Below, piece by piece: positions 9,795 through 19,428 of a DNA stretch of 42,473 bases. Every line of letters begins with the position of its first letter. Position 1 is the first letter of the stretch. A model generated the notes under the pieces. The model was not told where the DNA came from. It made no database searches and saw only the letters and a program-made list of their open reading frames with translations. The translations under genes were made by a program, and so were the position numbers. This stretch comes from Meridianimarinicoccus roseus (GTDB taxonomy: Bacteria > Pseudomonadota > Alphaproteobacteria > Rhodobacterales > Rhodobacteraceae), in assembly GCF_003172915.1 (NCBI RefSeq), contig NZ_QGKU01000044.1, positions 1 through 42,473 of the forward strand, written 5' to 3'.

Positions 9795-10187
9795 ATGAAC
9801 GATCCTCTGGGTGATATGCTGACCCGCATCCGCAACGCGCAGATGCGTGGCAAGTCCACGGTTTCGACCCCGGCGTCCAAGCTGCGGGCCTGGGTTCTCG
9901 ATGTGTTGGCCGACGAAGGCTACATTCGCGGGTACGAGAAGAGCTTTGACAAGCAGGGTCACGCGACCCTCGTCATCAGCCTCAAGTATTTCGACGGAAC
10001 CCCCGTGATCCGCGAGCTGCAGCGCGTTTCGACCCCCGGTCGCCGCGTCTACAAGGGCAGCACCGAGCTTCCGCAGGTCCGTCAGGGCCTCGGCGTTTCC
10101 ATCGTCTCCACGCCCAAGGGCGTGATGTCGGATGCAGCCGCACGAACCGCCAATGTCGGCGGCGAAGTGCTCTGCACCGTATTCTAA
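9795..10187 (+). CDS. rpsH: 30S ribosomal protein S8
   Basis: Central-domain 16S rRNA-binding protein; in E. coli it represses the spc operon. The 130 residues match: [15 protein letters not shown], a central linker, and the C-terminal [27 protein letters not shown]. No copy of the E. coli S8 target was recognised here. A GGAGG site at the end of the gene serves rplF 12 bp downstream. Confidence 0.98.
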   Translation: MNDPLGDMLTRIRNAQMRGKSTVSTPASKLRAWVLDVLADEGYIRGYEKSFDKQGHATLVISLKYFDGTPVIRELQRVSTPGRRVYKGSTELPQVRQGLGVSIVSTPKGVMSDAAARTANVGGEVLCTVF

Positions 10188-10199
10188 GGAGGTCCGGCA

Positions 10200-10733
10200 A
10201 TGTCTCGTATTGGTAAAAGACCCGTCGATCTGCCTTCGGGTGTGTCGGCCACGGTGTCGGGCCAGATGGTCGAAGTGAAGGGGCCCAAGGGCACCCGCAG
10301 CTTCACCGCGACGGATGACGTGACCCTGGCGATGGAAGACAATGCCATCACCGTCACGCCGCGCGGCAAGTCCAAGAAGGCGCTTCAGCAGTGGGGCATG
10401 TCCCGCACGATGGTTGCGAACCTCGTTCAGGGCGTGACCGAAGGCTTCAAGAAAGAGCTGGAAATCACCGGCGTGGGCTACCGGGCTCAGATGCAGGGCA
10501 ACACCCTGAAGCTGGCGCTTGGCTACAGCCACGACGTGGATTTTCAGGTTCCCTCCGGAGTCACGGTAACCTGCCCCAAGCAGACCGAGATCGTGATCGA
10601 GGGATCCGATCAGCAACTCGTCGGCCAAGTTGCGGCCAACATCCGCGAATGGCGTGCTCCCGAGCCGTACAAGGGCAAGGGGATCAAGTACAAGGGCGAG
10701 TTCATCTTCCGTAAGGAAGGCAAGAAGAAGTAA
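10200..10733 (+). CDS. rplF: 50S ribosomal protein L6
   Basis: Two-domain 23S rRNA-binding protein near the sarcin-ricin loop. The 177 residues start [14 protein letters not shown] and carry the duplicated L6 fold, with the signature [18 protein letters not shown] near residues 150-167. AAGGAGG precedes the ATG. It lies 10 bp before rplR. Confidence 0.98.
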   Translation: MSRIGKRPVDLPSGVSATVSGQMVEVKGPKGTRSFTATDDVTLAMEDNAITVTPRGKSKKALQQWGMSRTMVANLVQGVTEGFKKELEITGVGYRAQMQGNTLKLALGYSHDVDFQVPSGVTVTCPKQTEIVIEGSDQQLVGQVAANIREWRAPEPYKGKGIKYKGEFIFRKEGKKK

Positions 10734-10743
10734 GGACGGGCAA

Positions 10744-11103
10744 ATGGCAAACAGTAAACGTGATCTGTTCCTCAAGCGCCGTCTGCGCGTCCGGAACAAG
10801 CTGCGGAAAATGGCTGACGGGCGTCCGCGCCTGTCGGTTCACCGCTCCAACAAGAACATCAGCGTCCAGCTGATCGACGATGTGAATGGCGTGACGCTTG
10901 TGTCCGCGTCCTCGCTCGAGAAGGATCTGGGCGTCGTTGGCAAGAACAACGTCGATGCCGCCGCCAAGATCGGTGCGGCGATCGCGGAACGCGCCAAGGC
11001 GAAAGGCATCGAAGCGTGCTATTTCGACCGTGGCGGCTTCCTGTTCCACGGCAAGGTGAAGGCCCTGGCCGACGCTGCCCGCGAAGGCGGCCTGAAGTTC
11101 TGA
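10744..11103 (+). CDS. rplR: 50S ribosomal protein L18
   Basis: 5S rRNA-binding protein working with L5. The 119 residues have [42 protein letters not shown] and the end YHGK-like [22 protein letters not shown] 10744 fits the family start and AAGGACGGG precedes it; a longer in-frame ORF upstream overlaps rplF and is not the start. A 129-bp gap with a hairpin follows before rpsE. Confidence 0.97.
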   Translation: MANSKRDLFLKRRLRVRNKLRKMADGRPRLSVHRSNKNISVQLIDDVNGVTLVSASSLEKDLGVVGKNNVDAAAKIGAAIAERAKAKGIEACYFDRGGFLFHGKVKALADAAREGGLKF

Positions 11104-11118
11104 TCTGAAGACCGCGCA

Positions 11119-11141
11119 GGCAGCCCCTGCTTGGGGCTGTC
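11119..11141 (+). other. Stem-loop between rplR and rpsE
   Basis: A 9-bp stem (11119-11127 with 11133-11141, one G-U pair) with loop tgctt and no U-run. It may act in mRNA processing or stability, or slow translation; it does not look like a terminator. Confidence 0.45.
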
Positions 11142-11232
11142 TCGATGATCGGGGGGCGGCGTCGGAATGCGGCGCATCGCCCACTGCGATCGAAACGGAC
11201 CGGCGCTGAGCGCCACGATGAAAGGATGCCGC

Positions 11233-11817
11233 ATGGCAAGAGATGACAACCGCCGGGGTGGTGGTCGCGACCGCGACGAGAACCCGGAATTCGCCGACCG
11301 CCTTGTGGCGATCAATCGCGTTTCCAAGACGGTGAAGGGCGGCAAGCGTTTCGGCTTTGCTGCGCTCGTCGTGGTGGGCGACCAGAAGGGCCGCGTCGGC
11401 TTCGGCAAGGGTAAGGCCAAGGAAGTCCCCGAGGCGATCCGGAAGGCAACCGAACAGGCACGCCGCAACCTGATCCGCGTGCCGCTGCGCGAAGGCCGCA
11501 CGCTGCACCATGACGTCTACGGCCGTCACGGCGCTGGTAAAGTCATCATGCGCACCGCGCCGCAGGGGACGGGCATCATCGCTGGCGGTCCGATGCGCGC
11601 CGTGTTCGAGATGCTGGGCGTTCAGGACGTTGTGGCGAAGTCGCAGGGCTCGCAGAACCCGTACAACATGATCCGCGCGACCCTTGACGGTCTGCGCAAT
11701 GAGTCCAGCCCCCGGATGGTCGCGCAGCGTCGCGGCAAGAAGGTGGCCGACATCCTTCCCAAGCGTGACGACGCCCCGGCAGAGCAAAGCCAGGTCGCCG
11801 AAGACGCTGGCGCATAA
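11233..11817 (+). CDS. rpsE: 30S ribosomal protein S5
   Basis: Decoding-accuracy protein near the mRNA entry. The 194 residues have a basic Gly/Arg start ([15 protein letters not shown]), the double-stranded-RNA-binding S5 motif with [22 protein letters not shown] near residues 29-50, and [16 protein letters not shown] near 136-151. ATG 11233 is chosen because AAAGGA stands before it and homology begins near MARDDN; the in-frame ATG 11167 is less likely. rpmD starts 13 bp downstream. Confidence 0.97.
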   Translation: MARDDNRRGGGRDRDENPEFADRLVAINRVSKTVKGGKRFGFAALVVVGDQKGRVGFGKGKAKEVPEAIRKATEQARRNLIRVPLREGRTLHHDVYGRHGAGKVIMRTAPQGTGIIAGGPMRAVFEMLGVQDVVAKSQGSQNPYNMIRATLDGLRNESSPRMVAQRRGKKVADILPKRDDAPAEQSQVAEDAGA

Positions 11818-11830
11818 GGGGACCTGACAG

Positions 11831-12019
11831 ATGGCCAAGACAATCGTCGTCAAGCAGATCGGCTCGCCGATCCGCCGCCCCGCCAAGCAGCGCGCTACGC
11901 TGGTGGGCCTCGGGCTGAACAAGATGCACAAGACCCGCGAGCTCGAGGATACCCCCTCGGTGCGCGGTATGGTCAATTCGATTCCGCATCTCGTGGAAAT
12001 CATCGAAGAGCGCGGCTGA
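11831..12019 (+). CDS. rpmD: 50S ribosomal protein L30
   Basis: Small large-subunit protein, 62 residues, with the family pattern [27 protein letters not shown] (read as two motifs, IGSPIRR and [10 protein letters not shown]) and NSIPHLVEI near the end. It lies 13 bp after rpsE. Usually rplO follows at once; here a terminator and a 1.2-kb insertion come next. Confidence 0.97.
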   Translation: MAKTIVVKQIGSPIRRPAKQRATLVGLGLNKMHKTRELEDTPSVRGMVNSIPHLVEIIEERG

Positions 12020-12041
12020 ACCGCCCGCGCCATTCGACAGG

Positions 12042-12067
12042 AAAAGCGCCCTTCGGGGCGCTTTTTT
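12042..12067 (+). terminator. Intrinsic terminator after rpmD
   Basis: A perfect 10-bp stem (12042-12051 with 12056-12065) with the stable loop ttcg, and a T-run starting within the stem (CTTTTTTG). It is a strong terminator and should separate the spc genes from the following insert and from rplO-secY. Confidence 0.88.
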
Positions 12068-12388
12068 GTTGTCCGCCGCCCCGCACTCGGTCTGGCGAGA
12101 GGCGAAGCCCGGTTTCGCCGCGCGCCTGACTATCGCGCCAAGGCCCGTCAGCGGGCCAAACCCTGCGGCGGCCGGTTCGGCGAAAATCGAGTCAAATCCC
12201 GTGTCGGCCGGTTCAGCGCCGCCTACTGCGCCAAAACCCGGAGACATCGGTGATGCCGAGGCTGCGGGGCGCTGGTCAGGCGCGCTGCGTGGAGGACGCT
12301 ACTGGCCAACGGCTTCCGGTGACACTGCCCGGCGGCTGGTTGGCGAACAAACAGGTTGGGAAAACGCTTTCCCGGTGGATGCGATCGG
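12068..12388 (+). other. Non-coding stretch before the VPLPA-CTERM gene
   Basis: About 320 bp without a supported gene. An open frame from 12066 to 12410 has no family resemblance, no ribosome-binding site and overlaps the terminator. A 10-bp direct repeat CGGCCGGTTC occurs at 12169-12178 and 12205-12214. The AT content rises sharply toward the end, where promoter and regulator sites lie. Confidence 0.4.
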
Positions 12389-12394
12389 TATAAT
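12389..12394 (+). promoter_or_regulatory. Candidate -10 element TATAAT
   Basis: A perfect TATAAT lies 37 bp before the start codon of the VPLPA-CTERM gene. No good -35 is found at 16-18 bp (only CTTTCC at 12367-12372), so an activator or another sigma factor may be needed. Confidence 0.45.
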
Positions 12395-12395
12395 G

Positions 12396-12411
12396 TTAAC
12401 GAAAGGTTAAC
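12396..12411 (+). promoter_or_regulatory. Candidate CtrA box TTAA-N7-TTAAC
   Basis: TTAA (12396-12399), seven bases, TTAAC (12407-12411): an exact match to the full CtrA-binding consensus known from alphaproteobacteria. It is also seen as two direct GTTAACGAA copies, 11 bp apart (12395 and 12406). The box lies just downstream of TATAAT and 20 bp before the ATG, a position that suggests repression if that -10 is real. Confidence 0.5.
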
Positions 12412-12430
12412 GAATGTCCCGGGAGAAATC

Positions 12431-13036
12431 ATGAAAAATCTTGCCACAGCGGCCCTTTATCTTTGCCTTGTCGCCGGAGCAGCGCAGGCCACCACCGTCC
12501 ATGACGAAGCCACGGACGGGGACTTGCCCGGAATTCTCGGTGCCATCGGATCGGCAGCCAATGTGGATCTTGGTTTGCTTCCGGCCGGTGTGTCGACCGT
12601 GATCGGAACGATCGACGCAGGGACGCTTGGCGGTCCGGTCGATGACGGCCCGGATGAATTCGATGTCGTGACCTTCTCCGTGGCCGGAAATTTCTCGGTC
12701 GATATCACTGATGTGTCGGGGAATGTCGGCGGCGCGCTTTACGGCGATGGCGGAGGGTGCTGTTACACCTTCCTCGGGAGCGGAGGGTTCTCCATCGGCG
12801 CAACGACAGATGTTTTCGCGTCGCTAGGTGTGCTTGGCGCAGGTGTCTATGCGTTCTCCATCGTTCCCTCGGGCAACCTGGGCCAGCACGGTTACAGCTT
12901 CTCGATCAATGTCGCCTCTTCGGTGGATGCGCCGGTCCCGCTTCCTGCGGGAGTTGTGCTGTTGGCGACCGGGCTGGGCGGCCTCGGACTTGCGTCGCGC
13001 CGCCGCAAGGCACACCGGACCCGCAGCGAGGTGTAG
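12431..13036 (+). CDS. VPLPA-CTERM sorting-domain exported protein
   Basis: 201-residue exported protein of unknown role. It has a signal peptide ([20 protein letters not shown], cleavage near residue 20), a Gly/Asp-rich beta-type middle with GGGCCYTF near residues 111-118, and a C-terminal sorting signal: the motif VPLPAG near 178, a hydrophobic stretch, then an Arg cluster (SRRRK). This tripartite tail is the VPLPA variant of PEP-CTERM signals of Rhodobacterales, recognised by an exosortase-type transpeptidase; none is encoded in this window. ATG 12431 has GGGAGAA in front. It lies between rpmD and rplO with its own likely promoter and CtrA box, so it is probably not expressed with the ribosomal genes. 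Confidence 0.85.
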   Translation: MKNLATAALYLCLVAGAAQATTVHDEATDGDLPGILGAIGSAANVDLGLLPAGVSTVIGTIDAGTLGGPVDDGPDEFDVVTFSVAGNFSVDITDVSGNVGGALYGDGGGCCYTFLGSGGFSIGATTDVFASLGVLGAGVYAFSIVPSGNLGQHGYSFSINVASSVDAPVPLPAGVVLLATGLGGLGLASRRRKAHRTRSEV

Positions 13037-13134
13037 CAGGGCTAAGCCGCGCGTCGCTCCGAGGTGGTGGGGCAACGCTGCCGACGGATGTCGATGCCGC
13101 CTTTCTGCCGCGGGGGCGTGGCTGCAGCACGCCC

Positions 13135-13163
13135 TTGATCCCGGCGCGGAACACTCCTATACG
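13135..13163 (+). promoter_or_regulatory. Candidate promoter for rplO-secY
   Basis: TTGATC (13135-13140), 17-bp spacer, TATACG (13158-13163), about 95 bp before the rplO start. A promoter is expected here because the rpmD terminator and an unrelated gene come between. Confidence 0.45.
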
Positions 13164-13257
13164 CCCCGGATGGTCCCAAGGGGCCAGAATCAATCACATG
13201 CCGTGGCTGCCCCGCACCGTCGCTGGTTGGGCACGTCCGGCCAAGGAGACAAGCGAC

Positions 13258-13731
13258 ATGAAACTTCACGAACTTCGCGACAACGCGGGCGCGGCCAAAA
13301 AGGCCAAGCGCATCGGCCGCGGTCCCGGCTCCGGCAAGGGCAAGATGGGTGGCCGTGGTATCAAGGGTCAGAAATCCCGTTCGGGCGTTGCGATCGGCGG
13401 TTACGAAGGCGGCCAGATGCCGCTCTATCAGCGTCTTCCCAAGCGCGGCTTCAACAAGCCGAACCGCAAGGCTTTCGCGGTTGTGAACCTCGGGCTGATC
13501 CAGAAATTCATCGACGCCGGCAAGATCGACGCCACCAAGCCGGTGGACGAAGATGCGCTGGTCGCCTCGGGTCTCGTGCGCCGCAAGCGCGACGGCATCC
13601 GCGTGCTGGCCAAGGGCGAAGTGACCTCGGCCGTGACGCTGACCGTGACCGGCGCCAGCCAGTCTGCCGTGGACGCGGTGGCGAAGGCCGGTGGCTCGCT
13701 GACGGTCACAACCGCGGCGGCTGCCGAGTAA
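13258..13731 (+). CDS. rplO: 50S ribosomal protein L15
   Basis: Late-assembly large-subunit protein. The 157 residues have the family start [12 protein letters not shown], the Gly/Lys/Arg-rich RNA-binding segment [21 protein letters not shown], and the beta domain ending in [16 protein letters not shown] at 13243-13249 supports ATG 13258; open reading upstream is non-coding. It is followed after 101 bp by secY. Confidence 0.97.
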   Translation: MKLHELRDNAGAAKKAKRIGRGPGSGKGKMGGRGIKGQKSRSGVAIGGYEGGQMPLYQRLPKRGFNKPNRKAFAVVNLGLIQKFIDAGKIDATKPVDEDALVASGLVRRKRDGIRVLAKGEVTSAVTLTVTGASQSAVDAVAKAGGSLTVTTAAAAE

Positions 13732-13832
13732 ACGGTTGTTCGCGGCGTCCGCGCCGCTTACATCCTGCACAGGTTTTCCAGCGCCGCCGACCGGAAACCG
13801 GTTCGGCGGCGCTCGCATGAAAGAGACAACGC

Positions 13833-15194
<1,362 letters not shown>

Positions 15195-15536
15195 ACCGGG
15201 CAAGGCGGCCAAGTGCCGCCCGCCCTTGTCCATACGACGCGTGCGCGCTACGCTTCTAGGTAATCGCGGGATCGATTGATCCGCGCCCAAGGCCGCAGCC
15301 ACACCGTGCCCCAAGGGCATCGGTAACCCTACGCCAATTGCGCCTTGACGCGCCCAGAGAATCCCAATACGCGAACATCTCCCGGTAAGAATCGCTCGTC
15401 TTGCAGCCTTTGAGTTGCGTAGTCAGTAGCGGCTTCGAATCGGACAGTATCTCATTGGCGGCGGTCGGGCTGCGTCCGGCCAATGTTGTGAAAAAAGGTT
15501 CTGGGGTTACGGAACCGCAACGAAAGGACGAACGAC
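15195..15536 (+). other. Non-coding gap where adk is expected
   Basis: 342 bp with no supported gene. A 95-codon minus-strand frame (15256-15543) has no recognisable similarity and would overlap rpsM. A GC stem (aaggcggc/gccgcc type) follows the secY stop but without a U-run. The gap looks less GC-rich than its surroundings and holds a candidate promoter (next entry). Confidence 0.5.
15345..15373 (+). promoter_or_regulatory. Candidate promoter for rpsM-rpsK-rpoA-rplQ
   Basis: TTGACG (15345-15350), 17-bp spacer, TACGCG (15368-15373). The -35 is good and the -10 is poor. It would leave a leader of about 155 bases before rpsM. Confidence 0.3.
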
Positions 15537-15905
15537 TTGGCACGTATTGCCGGCATCAACCTGCCGACCCAGAAACGGGTTCCCATCGCGCTTACCTATA
15601 TCCATGGCATCGGTCCCTCGGCGGCACAAAGCATCTGTGACGCCACCGGGATCGAATCCAGCCGTCGCCTGAACGAGCTGTCGGATGCCGAACTGCTCGC
15701 CATCCGCGAACATATCGACGCGAACTTCACGGTCGAAGGCGACCTGCGCCGCGAAGTGCAGATGAACGTCAAGCGCCTGATGGACCTCGGCTGCTATCGC
15801 GGCCTGCGTCATCGCCGCAACCTGCCCGTGCGCGGTCAGCGCACCCATACCAATGCCCGCACCCGCAAGGGCCCGGCAAAAGCCATTGCCGGCAAGAAGA
15901 AATAA
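15537..15905 (+). CDS. rpsM: 30S ribosomal protein S13 (TTG start)
   Basis: Head protein bridging to the 50S subunit. The 122 residues match S13: [25 protein letters not shown] at the start and [25 protein letters not shown] at the end (read as separate motifs). The start codon is TTG at 15537, with AAAGGA about 8 bases before; no in-frame ATG exists that keeps the conserved N-terminus. A TTG start in a ribosomal-protein gene is unusual and could lower or tune translation. It follows a 342-bp gap and precedes rpsK by 15 bp. Confidence 0.96.
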   Translation: MARIAGINLPTQKRVPIALTYIHGIGPSAAQSICDATGIESSRRLNELSDAELLAIREHIDANFTVEGDLRREVQMNVKRLMDLGCYRGLRHRRNLPVRGQRTHTNARTRKGPAKAIAGKKK

Positions 15906-15920
15906 GGGAGGGCACAGAGA

Positions 15921-16316
15921 ATGGCACGCGATACCCGCCGCACAGCCGGCAAGAAGAAAGAACGCAAGAACATCGCCGCCGGCGTTGCGCATGTAAACTC
16001 GACGTTCAACAACACGAAGATCCTTATTTCGGACGTCCAAGGCAACGCGATTGCCTGGTCCTCCGCCGGCACGATGGGCTTCAAGGGCTCGCGCAAGTCG
16101 ACGCCCTACGCCGCGCAGCTGGCCGCCGAAGACGCGGGCCGCAAGGCGCAGGATCACGGCGTGAAAACGCTGGAAGTCGAAGTGCAGGGCCCCGGGTCGG
16201 GCCGTGAAAGCGCGCTGCGCGCGCTGGCCGCCGTTGGCTTCAACATCACCTCCATTCGTGATGTGACGCCGATCGCGCATAACGGCTGCCGTCCGCCCAA
16301 GCGTCGCCGCGTCTGA
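15921..16316 (+). CDS. rpsK: 30S ribosomal protein S11
   Basis: Platform protein near the E site. The 131 residues have the basic N-terminus, then [25 protein letters not shown] and the C-terminal [21 protein letters not shown], which are diagnostic. GGGAGGGCACAGAG forms a good binding site. A hairpin of terminator type lies between it and rpoA. Confidence 0.98.
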   Translation: MARDTRRTAGKKKERKNIAAGVAHVNSTFNNTKILISDVQGNAIAWSSAGTMGFKGSRKSTPYAAQLAAEDAGRKAQDHGVKTLEVEVQGPGSGRESALRALAAVGFNITSIRDVTPIAHNGCRPPKRRRV

Positions 16317-16332
16317 CAGACCGACACGCAAA

Positions 16333-16372
16333 GTGGGTCGCGGCTTCGGGCGCGGCCCGCTTCGTCATTTTT
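16333..16372 (+). terminator. Terminator-like hairpin between rpsK and rpoA
   Basis: A 10-bp stem (16333-16342 with 16351-16360, two G-U pairs), loop gcttcggg, then TTCGTCATTTTT with the T-run 7 bases after the stem. Probably a leaky attenuator that sets the ratio of S13/S11 to RpoA. Confidence 0.5.
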
Positions 16373-16428
16373 CCTCGGGTGTTTGCAGCTTCGGACATGG
16401 GCCGCAAACGAGCATGGAGGCGACACGC

Positions 16429-17445
16429 ATGATCCAGAAGAACTGGCAGGAACTCATCAAGCCGACGCAGCTTGTCGTGAAGCCGGGCAATGACCCGACA
16501 CGGCAGGCCACCGTCGTCGCCGAACCGCTGGAACGCGGCTTCGGCCTGACGATGGGCAACGCGCTTCGGCGGGTGCTGATGTCCTCGCTGCAGGGCGCTG
16601 CCATCACCAGCGTGCAGATCGACAACGTGCTGCACGAATTCTCGTCCGTCGCGGGCGTCCGCGAGGACGTGACCGACATCGTCCTGAACCTCAAGGGCGT
16701 CGCGCTGCGCATGGACGTGGAGGGACCCAAGCGGGTTTCGATTTCGGCCAAGGGGCCGGGGCTGGTCACCGCGGGCGATATCTCCGAAACGTCGGGCATC
16801 GAAGTGCTGAACAAGGATCACGTGATCTGCCATCTCGACGATGGCGCCGACGTGTTCATGGAACTGACGGTCAACACCGGCAAGGGCTATGTCTCGGCCG
16901 ACAAGAACCGCCCCGAGGATGCCCCGATCGGGCTCATTCCGATCGACGCGATCTACTCCCCGGTGCGGCGCGTCAGCTATGACGTGCAGCCGACCCGCGA
17001 GGGGCAGGTGCTTGATTACGACAAGCTGACGCTGAAGCTGGAAACCGACGGCTCCGTGACGCCAGATGACGCCGTGGCCTATGCCGCGCGCATCCTTCAG
17101 GACCAGCTGCAGATCTTCGTCAACTTCGACGAGCCGGAACCCGCACGCGGCGAGGCCGAGGATGACGGGCTGGAGTTCAACCCGCTCCTCCTGAAGAAGG
17201 TGGACGAGCTGGAACTGTCGGTCCGTTCGGCAAACTGCCTGAAGAACGACAACATTGTCTATATCGGTGATCTGATCCAGAAAACCGAAGCGGAAATGCT
17301 GCGCACGCCGAACTTCGGCCGCAAGTCGCTCAACGAGATCAAGGAAGTGCTGTCCGGCATGGGCCTGCACCTCGGCATGGATGTCGAGGACTGGCCGCCG
17401 GAGAACATCGAAGACCTGGCCAAGAAGTACGAAGACCAGTTCTGA
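16429..17445 (+). CDS. rpoA: DNA-directed RNA polymerase subunit alpha
   Basis: Scaffold for RNA polymerase assembly and target of promoter UP elements and activators. The 338 residues include the N-terminal dimerisation domain ([19 protein letters not shown] near residues 38-56), linker, and C-terminal domain with the [18 protein letters not shown] helix-hairpin-helix near residues 290-307. ATG 16429 has GGAGG at 16416-16420; the in-frame ATG 16333 lies in the upstream hairpin and is rejected. A non-terminating 10-bp stem (17456-17465 with 17471-17480) separates it from rplQ. Confidence 0.98.
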   Translation: MIQKNWQELIKPTQLVVKPGNDPTRQATVVAEPLERGFGLTMGNALRRVLMSSLQGAAITSVQIDNVLHEFSSVAGVREDVTDIVLNLKGVALRMDVEGPKRVSISAKGPGLVTAGDISETSGIEVLNKDHVICHLDDGADVFMELTVNTGKGYVSADKNRPEDAPIGLIPIDAIYSPVRRVSYDVQPTREGQVLDYDKLTLKLETDGSVTPDDAVAYAARILQDQLQIFVNFDEPEPARGEAEDDGLEFNPLLLKKVDELELSVRSANCLKNDNIVYIGDLIQKTEAEMLRTPNFGRKSLNEIKEVLSGMGLHLGMDVEDWPPENIEDLAKKYEDQF

Positions 17446-17455
17446 GACGACTTTT

Positions 17456-17480
17456 CGGGCCGCGCACCCCGCGCGGCCCG
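17456..17480 (+). other. Stem-loop between rpoA and rplQ
   Basis: A perfect 10-bp GC stem (17456-17465 with 17471-17480) and loop acccc, preceded rather than followed by TTTT. It looks like a stability or processing element, not a terminator, on this strand. Confidence 0.5.
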
Positions 17481-17577
17481 GCACCACCGGGCATCCCGCC
17501 CCAAGGAGAGCGGCTGACACGCATCGGCTGCCGGACAAAGCAAAACCGCCCGTAGAGGGCAATATCGGAGAAAAACC

Positions 17578-18000
17578 ATGCGCCACGCACGCGGATACCG
17601 CCGCCTCAACCGTACCCATGAACACCGCAAGGCCCTTTGGGCCAACATGGCCGGCTCGCTGATCGAACACGAACAGATCAAGACGACGCTGCCCAAGGCC
17701 AAGGAACTGCGCCCGATCATCGAGAAACTGATCACACTGGGCAAGCGCGGCGACCTTCACGCCCGCCGTCTGGCCGCCAGCCAGCTGAAGCAGGACGCTT
17801 ATGTCGCCAAACTGTTCGAGGTGCTCGGCCCGCGCTACAAGGATCGTCAGGGCGGCTATGTGCGTGTCCTGAAAGCCGGTTTCCGTTACGGCGACATGGC
17901 GCCGATGGCGATCATTGAATTCGTGGACCGCGACGTTGATGCAAAGGGCGCCGCCGACCGCGCCCGGCTTGATGCCGAGGAAGCCGCCGCCGAGGATTGA
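17578..18000 (+). CDS. rplQ: 50S ribosomal protein L17
   Basis: Tunnel-exit-side protein, last gene of the alpha group. The 140 residues start [28 protein letters not shown] (the first part is the family signature) and have [36 protein letters not shown]. The final 20 residues form an Ala/Glu/Asp tail beyond the E. coli core. GGAGAAAAACC precedes the ATG. An intrinsic terminator follows. Confidence 0.97.
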   Translation: MRHARGYRRLNRTHEHRKALWANMAGSLIEHEQIKTTLPKAKELRPIIEKLITLGKRGDLHARRLAASQLKQDAYVAKLFEVLGPRYKDRQGGYVRVLKAGFRYGDMAPMAIIEFVDRDVDAKGAADRARLDAEEAAAED

Positions 18001-18022
18001 TCCCCGGATCGCCTCAATTCCG

Positions 18023-18050
18023 AAGGGCTGGCCGTTGGGCCGGCCCTTTT
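18023..18050 (+). terminator. Intrinsic terminator after rplQ
   Basis: A 9-bp stem (18025-18033 with 18038-18046, one G-U pair) extended by AA/TT, loop gttg, then TTTTGCTTTT. It marks the end of the ribosomal supercluster. Confidence 0.8.
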
Positions 18051-18083
18051 GCTTTTGTCCCATCCGCCCCGTAGATTGCGCCC

Positions 18084-19397
18084 ATGGCCGACCTGTTCAA
18101 CACCGAGGGCCCGCCGCAGGCGGGCAGCCGCCAGCGCCCGCTGGCAGACCGGCTGCGTCCGGCGACCCTGTCCGAGGTGATCGGTCAGGACGCCGTGCTG
18201 GGGCCGGACGCGCCGCTGGGCGCCATGCTGGCATCCGGGCACCTGTCCTCGCTCGTACTCTGGGGTCCGCCCGGCGTCGGCAAGACAACGATCGCGCGGC
18301 TGCTCGCGGCCGAAACGGATCTGCATTTCGTTCAGATCAGCGCGATCTTCTCGGGCGTTGCCGAACTGCGCAAGGTCTTTGCGGCAGCCGCCGAACGGCG
18401 CGAGGCAGGCAGCGGTACGCTGCTGTTCGTGGATGAAATCCACCGCTTCAACAAGGCGCAGCAGGACAGTTTCCTGCCGCATATGGAAGACGGTTCCATC
18501 GTGTTGGTTGGCGCCACGACCGAGAACCCGTCGTTCGAACTGAACGCGGCGCTTCTGTCGCGGGCGCAGGTCGTCGTGCTGTCGCGGCTCGACGCCGCCG
18601 CTCTGGCCGACCTTGCCGCGCGGGCCGAGGCGCTGACCGAAACGCCGCTGCCGCTTGTGCCGGAGGCGCGTCAGGCGCTGATCGACATGGCCGATGGGGA
18701 TGGGCGCGCGCTGCTGAACCTGATCGAGGCGGTGCAAGGCTGGCAGGTCGATGCGCCACTCGACACCGCTGCACTGTCGGCGCGGCTGGCGCGGCGCGCG
18801 GCGCAGTACGACAAGTCCGGCGACGCACACTACAATCTGATCTCCGCGTTGCACAAATCGGTGCGCGGGTCCGACCCTGATGCCGCGCTCTATTGGTTTG
18901 CGCGGATGCTGGAAGGGGGCGAGGATCCGCGCTACCTTGCGCGCCGCCTGACCCGCATGGCGGTGGAGGACATCGCGCTCGCCGACCCGCAAGCGCAGCG
19001 CGTGTGCCTTGATGCGTGGGAAAGCTATGAAAGGCTGGGCAGCCCGGAAGGCGAACTGGCGCTGGCGCAGGCGGTGATTTATCTCGCGCTCGCACCCAAG
19101 TCGAACGCGGGCTATGTCGCCTACAAGGCGGCGCGCAGGGCCGCGCGGCAGACCGGGTCGGCGCCGCCGCCGAAGCATATCCTGAACGCGCCCACCGGGC
19201 TTATGAAAGACCAGGGCTATGGTGCGGGCTATGCCTATGACCACGACGCCGAGGATGGATTCAGCGGTCAGAACTACTTTCCCGACGCGATGGCGCGGCC
19301 GGGCTTTTACCAGCCGGTGGAACGCGGCTTCGAACGGGACCTTGCCAAGCGGCTGGACTATTTCGAACGGCTCCGCGCGCGGCGGGGACAGAGTTGA
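18084..19397 (+). CDS. rarA: Replication-associated recombination protein A
   Basis: AAA+ ATPase (RarA/MgsA) that acts at stalled replication forks, related to clamp-loader subunits. Of 437 residues, Walker A GPPGVGKT is at 61-68, Walker B LLFVDEIH at 113-120, and sensor-type GATTENPSFELN follows. The C-terminal tetramerisation part contains LYWFARMLEGGEDPRYLARRL and the family end with NYFPD and FYQPVERG. It starts 83 bp after rplQ, beyond the terminator, and is followed by crcB 31 bp downstream, possibly in one operon. Confidence 0.95.
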   Translation: MADLFNTEGPPQAGSRQRPLADRLRPATLSEVIGQDAVLGPDAPLGAMLASGHLSSLVLWGPPGVGKTTIARLLAAETDLHFVQISAIFSGVAELRKVFAAAAERREAGSGTLLFVDEIHRFNKAQQDSFLPHMEDGSIVLVGATTENPSFELNAALLSRAQVVVLSRLDAAALADLAARAEALTETPLPLVPEARQALIDMADGDGRALLNLIEAVQGWQVDAPLDTAALSARLARRAAQYDKSGDAHYNLISALHKSVRGSDPDAALYWFARMLEGGEDPRYLARRLTRMAVEDIALADPQAQRVCLDAWESYERLGSPEGELALAQAVIYLALAPKSNAGYVAYKAARRAARQTGSAPPPKHILNAPTGLMKDQGYGAGYAYDHDAEDGFSGQNYFPDAMARPGFYQPVERGFERDLAKRLDYFERLRARRGQS

Positions 19398-19428
19398 CAA
19401 GCCTGTGCGCAGGCGAAAGGAACGGACG

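Noticed and set aside
12066-12410. 114-codon frame after the rpmD terminator
   Set aside because: Starts inside the terminator, has no binding site or recognisable sequence, and overlaps the promoter and CtrA box region.
15256-15543. 95-codon minus-strand frame in the secY-rpsM gap
   Set aside because: No similarity that I can recognise, and it overlaps the rpsM start. I considered a transposase remnant but could not support it.
19398-19428. Fluoride riboswitch before crcB
   Set aside because: Only 31 bp separate rarA and crcB, too short for the riboswitch, and no matching fold was seen.
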